Assembly: GCA_002407935.1 (NCBI GenBank)
Contig: DHPU01000013.1
Location: forward strand, 1-26,983
From: Peptococcaceae bacterium UBA5356
Lineage (GTDB): Bacteria > Bacillota > Peptococcia > DRI-13 > DTU073
Direction: 5' to 3'
DNA: 26,983 nucleotides
Shown piece by piece: positions 1 to 5,099 of the stretch; within the stretch, counting starts at the first letter, position 1; each line of letters begins with the position of its first letter. The position numbers were made by a program, and so were the translations under genes. A model generated the notes under the pieces. That model did not search any database. It was not told the DNA's origin and saw nothing but the letters and a program-made list of their open reading frames with translations.

Positions 1-4
1 ATAA

Positions 5-10
5 TATAAT
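5..10 (+). promoter_or_regulatory. Possible -10 box of the iclR-type gene
   Basis: A TATAAT hexamer lies 58 bases upstream of the first gene. The matching -35 would fall outside the window, so this is only a half promoter in a very AT-rich stretch. Confidence 0.3.
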
Positions 11-68
11 ATAAAGTAGAATTTTTAGGTAATTCGTTTAATAAAGATAAAAGAATTGGGGTAAGGAT

Positions 69-869
69 ATGAGTCAAGTAACAAGGAATACTGATGTTGA
101 AGCAAAAACACCATATTTTGTCATTAATTCGGTAATCAGAACACTGGATATCATCAATTGCTTAAGCCAGAGAGGGGAAGCAAGCGTTTCTGATGTGAGC
201 AATTGTTTAAAAATAAACAAAAGTACGGTACACCGTTTTTTGGCTAGTATGAAATATGCCGGTTTTCTGGAACAAAATCAGGAAAATCAAAAATACAGGT
301 TGTCGATTAAGCTGTTCGAAATTGGGAATAGAGTCATTGAAAGAGTGAGTATCAGTGAAATAGCCAAACCAATCATGCAGGCGTTGGCTGAAAAGACAGG
401 AGAAACAGTGAATCTAGGGATATTAGACCACTATGAGGTTGTCTATATTGAAAAATGCGTCAGTCACAATAATTTGAGAATGGATTGCCCGATAGGAGGG
501 AGAGATCCGGCCTATTGTACTGCTCTTGGCAAGGCCTTGCTCTCTTTTCAACCGGAAGAGAAAATCAAGCTGTTCTTAGTAGAAAACAGCTTACAAGGGA
601 AAACAGTGAATACGATTACCGAGCCGGCAGCCTTTCTTGAAGAATTAAAATTGATTAGGCAAAATGGTTTTGCTGTTGATCGGGAAGAATTAATTAGGGG
701 GATTAACTGTATTGCTGCACCAATCTTGAATAATGAGAATAAAGCAATTGCTGCGATGAGTATTTCTGCACCCAAAGTAAGGATTACGAAAACGGGGTTT
801 GAAGCAAATACGCAGGAATTAATCGTTGCCACTCAAGAAATATCCAGACAAATGGGAGCAAAGGTGTAG
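69..869 (+). CDS. IclR-family transcriptional regulator
   Basis: A 266-residue DNA-binding regulator of the IclR family, which usually controls catabolic genes in response to a small-molecule effector. The N-terminal winged helix-turn-helix is at about residues 22-85 (ASVSDVSNCLKINKSTVHRF is the recognition region), followed by the GAF-like effector domain with the family-typical blocks ETVNLGILD, CTALGKALLSF and RGINCIAAPI. The length is normal for the family. The ATG start has GGGGTAAGGAT a few bases upstream. It sits alone: a terminator follows, and the next gene is 590 bases away, so its target operon is probably upstream of the window or elsewhere. The last 21 bases of the gene plus 6 bases beyond are duplicated exactly at 2717-2743. 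The family call is firm; effector and targets cannot be read from the sequence. Confidence 0.93.
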   Translation: MSQVTRNTDVEAKTPYFVINSVIRTLDIINCLSQRGEASVSDVSNCLKINKSTVHRFLASMKYAGFLEQNQENQKYRLSIKLFEIGNRVIERVSISEIAKPIMQALAEKTGETVNLGILDHYEVVYIEKCVSHNNLRMDCPIGGRDPAYCTALGKALLSFQPEEKIKLFLVENSLQGKTVNTITEPAAFLEELKLIRQNGFAVDREELIRGINCIAAPILNNENKAIAAMSISAPKVRITKTGFEANTQELIVATQEISRQMGAKV

Positions 870-875
870 GTAAAT
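849..875 (+). repeat. Copy 1 of a 27-base exact repeat (end of iclR gene)
   Basis: These 27 bases cover the last six sense codons, the TAG stop and the following six bases of the regulator gene. The identical sequence recurs at 2717-2743 in the debris upstream of mraZ. Confidence 0.85.
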
Positions 876-920
876 CTTAAAAACTTTAAAACAGAAGATG
901 ACAGAAGGATTTTAGGGGAA

Positions 921-945
921 GGGAACTTGTGAGGTTCCTTTTTTT
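921..945 (+). terminator. Terminator of the iclR-type gene
   Basis: GGAAC (922-926) pairs with GTTCC (934-938) around a 7-base loop, and a run of seven T follows. It is short but well formed and lies 50 bases after the regulator stop. Confidence 0.65.
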
Positions 946-1001
946 CTTTGTTTTTCATCAGTTTAAGTTATTGCAGGAGTGTAACAATGTTGGTGCGAAT
1001 T

Positions 1002-1034
1002 GTGTGAGTTAACGAAATTTACTGATACTCACAC
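1002..1034. repeat. 8-base perfect inverted repeat
   Basis: GTGTGAGT (1002-1009) and ACTCACAC (1027-1034) are exact inverted copies separated by 17 bases. No T-run follows, so it is not a typical terminator. It could be a protein-binding site or chance. Confidence 0.4.
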
Positions 1035-1159
1035 CGGATTAGGTTGTACCGGGTTTTTGAGAGGCAAATTATTAATGCCCATTCATGCGGTTTTAGCAGT
1101 TATAAACCTCGTTTTTAGGGTTCAAATGTCAAATCCGGAAATATATATATAAAAGAATA

Positions 1160-1188
1160 TTGCAAATGTTACCCTTTTGTGTTAAAAT
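1160..1188 (+). promoter_or_regulatory. Vegetative-type promoter with no obvious gene behind it
   Basis: TTGCAA (1160-1165) and TAAAAT (1183-1188) are spaced by 17 bases. The next coding sequence starts at 1460, so a transcript from here would have a leader of about 265 bases or be an independent RNA. The -10 lies between CCTTTT (1173-1178) and AAAAGG (1196-1201), a loose inverted pair. Confidence 0.45.
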
Positions 1189-1333
1189 TACTCCTAAAAG
1201 GCAATGAACGACTGAAATGGTTATGGGAGTATATTTTAGCTTTAGAATTTATAATTCCACTTCCACTTTTATTTAAATATTTCTTCTTTAAAAACCCTTA
1301 GAAATTTGGCTATCTATGATTATCTTATTTTTT

Positions 1334-1342
1334 TGTTATAAA
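1334..1342 (+). promoter_or_regulatory. Extended -10 promoter upstream of the exported protein gene
   Basis: TG-T-TATAAA matches an extended -10 element, and no clear -35 is present. It would give a leader of roughly 110 bases for the gene at 1460. That leader contains GAGGTGAG followed by ATG-TAT-TAA (1386-1404), a two-codon start-stop that may be vestigial. Confidence 0.4.
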
Positions 1343-1459
1343 ATGCGCAATTTTAGTTTCTTATATACAAAATAAATGGCATAAAGAGGTGAGTTCTATG
1401 TATTAAAAATAGTGAACAGACCACACAATTAATTAGGTAAAAAAAAAGGATGAAATTGT

Positions 1460-2218
1460 ATGAAAAAAGCGGGAAGACGGATGGTTTTTATGGTTATAGT
1501 GAGCATGTTATTTGCTATTACACCGGCTTTTGCTGAACAGATGTTTACGGAAATAAATCCTGCTGTTGATTTAATCAACAAAATGGGAATTGATATGAAT
1601 AAAGCTGGTGTAGACCACTCAAAATTGTCTCCATTAGGGGCAACTAGTGTTTCTATAGGAACAAACCAATCATTTTCATCTGCTGATGCAGGCAATTGTG
1701 GTTATGGAGGTTCTGGGGTTGGCACTCATGGCGAGGGCTTTAGTATTTCCGGCTGGGCTGACTCTGGGGTGTATTTAGCGGCGTTTGGAGATATAGGTAG
1801 TTGGGCTTGGGTTGGAAACCAAATAAATGTTACTGGTTCCGGATCAAGATCTGCTACAATCAGGTTTACTGGTTCATATAACGGAACCATATATCGTTTG
1901 ACCAACGCAAACGCTTCTGCCAGAGTAAGAGTATCCATACTGGATCTGACAACGGGTGCCGAATTAGGGGGATATGCTATTTTAAATGCCACTGCCAATT
2001 CTACTTACAGTAGTACTTATAACAAGACAGTGACTGTTACTCTTCAAGCAGGTCATTCTTATGCTCTTCGTCACGGGGTAGCTACTGCTGTAAATTGTTC
2101 TGCTCCCGGAACGCAGGCCGAAAGTTCATTTTGTAATACGGATATTTGGGGGCAATGGACACCAGATCCAGGGAATCCAGGCGTAACATACGGTTCTATT
2201 TCTCTAACTTGGAATTAA
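1460..2218 (+). CDS. Exported protein of unknown function
   Basis: A 252-residue protein with a clear Sec signal peptide: a basic start KKAGRR, a hydrophobic core to about residue 22, and a probable signal peptidase I site after PAFA (about residue 25). The mature part is rich in Gly, Ser, Thr, Asn and Ala, with alternating hydrophobic residues and many aromatic-flanked turns, which suggests an all-beta secreted domain. Cysteines at the positions within GNCGYGG, VNCSAP and SFCNTD could form disulfides. There is no sortase motif, lipobox or membrane anchor, so it is probably released or loosely wall-associated. AAAGGAT lies 9 bases before ATG. It has its own promoter-like element and a strong hairpin behind it, so it looks monocistronic. 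I do not recognise the family and give no function. Confidence 0.8.
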   Translation: MKKAGRRMVFMVIVSMLFAITPAFAEQMFTEINPAVDLINKMGIDMNKAGVDHSKLSPLGATSVSIGTNQSFSSADAGNCGYGGSGVGTHGEGFSISGWADSGVYLAAFGDIGSWAWVGNQINVTGSGSRSATIRFTGSYNGTIYRLTNANASARVRVSILDLTTGAELGGYAILNATANSTYSSTYNKTVTVTLQAGHSYALRHGVATAVNCSAPGTQAESSFCNTDIWGQWTPDPGNPGVTYGSISLTWN

Positions 2219-2231
2219 GGTATAGTATGTT

Positions 2232-2263
2232 GATAAACCTCAGTGTTTCTACTGGGGTTTATC
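2232..2263 (+). terminator. Strong hairpin after the exported protein gene
   Basis: GATAAACCTCAG (2232-2243) pairs with CTGGGGTTTATC (2252-2263): 12 base pairs with one G-T wobble and an 8-base loop. The following ATTTCATG is only weakly T-rich. It probably acts as a terminator or 3' stabiliser; the next promoter starts just behind it. Confidence 0.6.
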
Positions 2264-2277
2264 ATTTCATGAAAAAA

Positions 2278-2286
2278 TGGTATACT
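2278..2286 (+). promoter_or_regulatory. Extended -10 promoter of the small membrane protein gene
   Basis: TG-G-TATACT is an extended -10 element. The best -35 candidate, TTTATC at 2258-2263 (17-base spacing), is poor and overlaps the preceding hairpin. The predicted start of transcription is about 10 bases before the AAAGGGG ribosome binding site. Confidence 0.45.
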
Positions 2287-2318
2287 TTAGGAAAAACATA
2301 AAAGGGGCTGAATAATTA

Positions 2319-2516
2319 TTGAACGAAAAATTTCCTTTTTGGTTATATACCATCGGGGTTACATTTGGTTGGCTTTTTTTGTTGATCCTTAAAAATAAAA
2401 CATTTACCCTACTCGAAAGACTTTTAGGGAACTATTATAGGATTTTTAACATTTTCTACTTCTTCATTATTGCCTATATCACAGGTCTATATTTTTTTTG
2501 TTTATTTGGATTTTAG
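2319..2516 (+). CDS. Small two-helix membrane protein, unknown function
   Basis: A 65-residue protein with two hydrophobic segments (about residues 7-23 and 44-64) joined by a short basic loop. The start is TTG with AAAGGGG about 10 bases upstream, and an extended -10 element precedes that, which supports a real gene rather than a random open frame. The C-terminus is GLYFFCLFGF with no charged tail. I do not recognise the family. It lies next to decayed sequence and could be what remains of a larger gene, or a small hydrophobic peptide. Function unknown. Confidence 0.5.
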   Translation: MNEKFPFWLYTIGVTFGWLFLLILKNKTFTLLERLLGNYYRIFNIFYFFIIAYITGLYFFCLFGF

Positions 2517-2669
2517 TAACATATCCAAGATATTACCAATATGCCTCATATCCGCTTTGCCGGACACAGCTAAGTGAAGAGCATTTAAAAAATTATACGA
2601 CTTGAAATCTGAAGTAAAATACTTCAATAACTTAATGATACAAAGACTAAACTTGCCTTTTAATTTTGG
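2502..2669 (-). pseudogene. Possible minus-strand gene remnant
   Basis: An open minus-strand frame of 55 codons runs from 2669 to a TAA at 2504-2502, and a stop lies just upstream of it. It has no good start codon or ribosome binding site. The C-terminal half (SYNFLNALHLAVSGKADMRH, then a hydrophobic helix-like stretch) looks like real protein in composition. It may be the tail of a decayed gene, but I do not recognise the family, and a chance frame in AT-rich DNA is possible. Confidence 0.25.
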
Positions 2670-2689
2670 TTAAAATTATTTAATTTGTC

Positions 2690-2737
2690 GATGAATTTAA
2701 TAGGAAGATTTCAAAGCAAATGGGAGCAAAGGTGTAG
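2690..2737 (+). pseudogene. Remnant of a second iclR-type gene (3' end only)
   Basis: This frame reads DEFNRKISKQMGAKV and then TAG. The intact regulator ends EISRQMGAKV and TAG. The last 27 bases of the match (2717-2743) are identical to 849-875. Just upstream, ISK is encoded by ATT TCA AAG where the intact gene has ATA TCC AGA for ISR, which is the silent third-base divergence expected of a decayed paralogue. Nothing further upstream aligns by eye. Confidence 0.5.
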
Positions 2738-2919
2738 GTAAATATATTAAGAATTTTGGGTATGCACAGGATGCAGATTGGTTACTGTTGCCTATTGGGG
2801 TTGGCGGAGCGAATATCTATATCCCGGATTGCTTCTATCAAAACTGGGGAAATAGAAGGGATAAGGAAATAGAGAAGAATAGAATAGTTTGTAGCTTGGA
2901 TGAGCCCGGTCGTAAATAA
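2704..2919 (+). pseudogene. Broken frame resembling a phage-type lectin-like domain
   Basis: A 71-codon open frame without an ATG start ends at TAA 2917-2919. Its middle reads KYIKNFGYAQDADWLLLP, then VGGANIYIPDCFYQNWGNR. From memory, blocks such as DADWLLLP, GG, YIPDYFYQN and GWR recur in C-type-lectin-like ends of phage tail and surface proteins, including some diversity-generating retroelement targets. That resemblance is recall, not a search result. The expected continuation (glycine- and tryptophan-rich repeats to GAR) is missing and is replaced by a charged, unrelated tail, so the copy is truncated. It overlaps the iclR-tail remnant in a different frame. Confidence 0.4.
2717..2743 (+). 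repeat. Copy 2 of a 27-base exact repeat
   Basis: This stretch is identical over 27 bases to 849-875, about 1.87 kb upstream in the same orientation. Weaker similarity continues for about 12 bases downstream (9 of 12 match after a small offset). Confidence 0.85.
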
Positions 2920-2929
2920 CGATCGGGCT
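2903..2929 (+). terminator. Terminator-like hairpin before the dcw cluster
   Basis: AGCCCGGTCG (2903-2912) pairs with CGATCGGGCT (2920-2929): 10 pairs including one G-T, with a 7-base loop. TTAATTATT follows. It would insulate mraZ from upstream transcription. Confidence 0.6.
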
Positions 2930-3016
2930 TAATTATTGCAACAGCCTTATTTTTATGTCTTTAAACAAAAAATATTTTTATAGAAGGGAGGAAAATTAAA
3001 ATTTAAAGAGAATATA

Positions 3017-3060
3017 GTGGTATAGGGTGGAGCAAAGTGGTACAATGTGGAGTATAGCGG
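3017..3060 (+). promoter_or_regulatory. Probable MraZ operator: five boxes at 10-base spacing
   Basis: GTGG occurs at 3017, 3027, 3037 and 3047, and GCGG at 3057, each start exactly 10 bases after the previous one, so all boxes lie on one face of the helix. MraZ is known to bind short G-rich direct repeats of this period (TGGGN with 5-base spacers in E. coli) in front of its own operon. The boxes end 40 bases before the mraZ start. TACAAT at 3041-3046 lies inside the array and could be a -10 box, but no good -35 goes with it. Confidence 0.75.
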
Positions 3061-3099
3061 ATGGTTTATTTTACATGGTAGAAACGGAGGTGAGGCAGC

Positions 3100-3537
3100 A
3101 TGTTTACAGGGGAATATCAGCATACAATTGACGAAAAAGGACGGTTTTGTATGCCGGCGAAGTTTCGCGGCATGTTAGGCGATTGGCTGATGATTACCAA
3201 AGGCCTGGACGGCTGCCTCTTTGTCTATACCAGGGAAGAATGGACTGTTTTAGAGGAAAAGCTGAAGAAACTCCCTTTTACGAATAGTAATGCCCGCGCT
3301 TTTGCCCGTTTTATGTTTGGGGGAGCCGTTGAATATGAGATAGATAAACAAGGGCGAATTCTTCTTTCGGGTCATTTAAGAGAATATGCCGGTGTTAATA
3401 AGGAAATTGTTATTGTGGGGGTAGGTACGCGTATAGAAATTTGGAGTAAGGAAAAATGGGAAACCTATAGCCAGAAAGCTGAGGAGAGCTATGAAGAATT
3501 AGCGGAGAAGATGGTGGATTTGGATTTAGGATTTTGA
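3100..3537 (+). CDS. mraZ: Transcriptional regulator MraZ
   Basis: MraZ is the DNA-binding autoregulator at the head of the division and cell wall cluster. The 145-residue length is normal. It has two SpoVT-AbrB-like halves: residues 1-50 (GEYQHTIDEKGRFCMPAKFR) and about 75-125 (VEYEIDKQGRILLSGHLREY), each with the D-x-K/Q-G-R loop typical of the family; the protein forms a ring that grips repeated DNA boxes. GGAGGTGA at 3086-3093 is a strong ribosome binding site for the ATG. Five evenly spaced boxes directly upstream are its likely operator, so it probably represses its own operon. rsmH starts 11 bases after the stop. Confidence 0.97.
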   Translation: MFTGEYQHTIDEKGRFCMPAKFRGMLGDWLMITKGLDGCLFVYTREEWTVLEEKLKKLPFTNSNARAFARFMFGGAVEYEIDKQGRILLSGHLREYAGVNKEIVIVGVGTRIEIWSKEKWETYSQKAEESYEELAEKMVDLDLGF

Positions 3538-3548
3538 GGTGACTAAAA

Positions 3549-4487
3549 ATGATTTTTTATCACAAACCCGTTCTTCTTCGGGAAGTACTTGCTTATCTTC
3601 AGCCTCAACCGGGAATGGTGATAGTTGATTGTACACTGGGAGGAGGCGGACATAGCAAGGCAATCTTAGAAAAAGTTTTACCAGGCGGTAAACTGCTGGC
3701 GTTAGATCAGGATTGGGAAGCTATTGAAGCGGCTAAGCAGGTGTTAAGTCCTTTCGGCGAGGATAATTATCTAATCTTTCATAGTAATTTTAAAGAATTA
3801 GCAAGTGTTCTTAGAAAAACGCCTTATGAAAGGGTAGATGGGGTATTACTTGATTTAGGGGTATCTTCTTATCAGTTGGATCAAGGGGAAAGAGGTTTTA
3901 GCTATCAGCATGATGCTCCGCTTGATATGCGGATGGATAGGACAGGCGGAAAAACTGCCGCCGATTTGCTTAATACCGCTTCCGTAGAAAAGTTAACCAA
4001 GATTATGCAGGATTATGGAGAGGAAAAGTGGGCAAAACGCATAGCCTTGTTTATTACGGCGGAACGGGAAAAAAGTCCCATCCAAACGACCGGTCAATTG
4101 GTGGAGATTATTAAAAAGGCCATTCCCAGCAGCGCTCGGCGGGAAGGACCGCATCCGGCCAAACGCACTTTTCAGGCGCTAAGGATAGCCGTAAATCATG
4201 AGTTAGAAATTCTGGCTCCTGCTTTGAGACAGGGCATAGAGATATTAAAACCGGGTGGGAGAATGGCGGTAATTACTTTTCATTCCCTTGAAGATCGTCT
4301 TACCAAGGAGGTTTTTAAAGAGGCAGCTCAAGGGTGTATTTGCCCAAATGATTTTCCGATTTGTGTTTGTCATCAGAAGCCTAAAATAAAGATTTTAACC
4401 GGAAAACCAATTATTCCTTCAAAAGAAGAAATTACGGGAAATCCCAGAGCTCGTAGTGCTAAGTTACGTATTGCGGAAAGAATTTGA
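3549..4487 (+). CDS. rsmH: 16S rRNA (cytosine1402-N4)-methyltransferase RsmH
   Basis: RsmH (formerly MraW) methylates N4 of C1402 in the decoding centre of 16S rRNA using S-adenosylmethionine. The 312-residue length is normal. Family blocks are visible in order: HKPVLLREVL at the start, the SAM site VDCTLGGGGHSKAIL (about residues 26-40), LLDLGVSSYQLD (about 100-111), the RGFSYQHDAPLDMRMD block, RRIH-like region KRTFQALRIAVN, and ITFHSLEDR with a cysteine-rich insertion CICPNDFPICVC. The ribosome binding site GAGGTGA overlaps the mraZ stop codon, so the two genes are translationally close. It follows mraZ in most bacteria. Confidence 0.97.
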   Translation: MIFYHKPVLLREVLAYLQPQPGMVIVDCTLGGGGHSKAILEKVLPGGKLLALDQDWEAIEAAKQVLSPFGEDNYLIFHSNFKELASVLRKTPYERVDGVLLDLGVSSYQLDQGERGFSYQHDAPLDMRMDRTGGKTAADLLNTASVEKLTKIMQDYGEEKWAKRIALFITAEREKSPIQTTGQLVEIIKKAIPSSARREGPHPAKRTFQALRIAVNHELEILAPALRQGIEILKPGGRMAVITFHSLEDRLTKEVFKEAAQGCICPNDFPICVCHQKPKIKILTGKPIIPSKEEITGNPRARSAKLRIAERI

Positions 4488-4521
4488 TTAAAGTTCTAAA
4501 GAGAAGGAAAGGTGAATAATC

Positions 4522-5073
4522 TTGGTAATGGCAGGGAAGAAGGCTGTTGGAGCGGAATATTTCTATGGACAGCAGTATGGGTTAGCGAAGGAAAAGCAGC
4601 AAAGAGTGAGCAATAGAAAAGCTCAAGCTTCTTCTGCCTGCGTGGTTGTAGTATGTACCTTACTCTTTTCCTGCCTTTTTTTAATGGGGCTGGGTTATAC
4701 CTTTTTAAAAGCTAACTTAGCTTGCTTAAACTGGGAGTTACAGAAGATTAAACAAGAAAACATGGTAATAGCGAGCGAAATGGAAAAAACGAAGTTAGAG
4801 ATTGCCGGGTTAAAAGCACTTGACAGAGTGGAGCAATTAGCTGTTACTCAATTAGGAATGATTAAAAATCCGAGTATTGAATATTTAGTGATGCATGATG
4901 CCTTTGCCCAAAAAGGAAACCTTACAACAGATGAGGCAGGGCTAGTTGCGGAAAATAAAGCAGTCAAGGGAAAAGGAGCAGTCACAGAAAATAATACAGT
5001 TGCGGAAAAAGAAGCTGACCTTTTTAAAAAAATCTACCTCTTAGTTGCCCAAGCGACTGGAGAAAGAGGATGA
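4522..5073 (+). CDS. ftsL: FtsL-like divisome membrane protein
   Basis: A small bitopic protein in the ftsL position between rsmH and the septal PBP. It has a cytoplasmic N-terminus rich in charged and polar residues, one membrane helix at about residues 37-62 and an external coiled-coil with heptad-like leucines at about 65-100 (WELQKIKQEN to LKALDRVEQLA). The family scaffolds the FtsB/DivIC and FtsQ/DivIB complex that activates septal synthesis. At 183 residues it is longer than the usual 100-120. The extra tail (about 125-183) is low-complexity, rich in K, E, A, N and T, and contains an imperfect 18-base repeat. The start is TTG behind AAGGAAAGGTGA, with ATG 4528 as an alternative. Identification rests on topology and position, because FtsL sequences diverge strongly. 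Confidence 0.8.
   Translation: MVMAGKKAVGAEYFYGQQYGLAKEKQQRVSNRKAQASSACVVVVCTLLFSCLFLMGLGYTFLKANLACLNWELQKIKQENMVIASEMEKTKLEIAGLKALDRVEQLAVTQLGMIKNPSIEYLVMHDAFAQKGNLTTDEAGLVAENKAVKGKGAVTENNTVAEKEADLFKKIYLLVAQATGERG
4944..5015 (+). repeat. Imperfect direct repeat in the ftsL tail
   Basis: The 18-base units at 4944-4961 and 4998-5015 match at 16 of 18 positions and lie 54 bases (18 codons) apart in the same frame, giving VAENKA and VAEKEA. A GCAGTCA heptamer is also repeated between them. The tail probably grew by duplication. Confidence 0.55.
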
Positions 5074-5099
5074 TGAGACTGTTATTTGGGGTGATATAG

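Larger units (their letters stand above)
946..1333. other. Intergenic stretch without a recognisable gene
   Basis: No open frame here has both a ribosome binding site and convincing composition. The longest is an approximately 55-codon frame ending near 1152, cysteine-rich at its start and without a good start site. The stretch does hold an 8-base inverted repeat and a good promoter-like sequence, listed separately. It is more AT-rich than the dcw cluster and shows no similarity I recognise. Confidence 0.6.

Noticed and set aside
2931..3016. A standard -35/-10 promoter for mraZ
   Set aside because: Several TA-rich hexamers exist, but none has a good partner at 16-18 bases; the promoter probably lies within or beside the operator boxes and cannot be fixed by eye.
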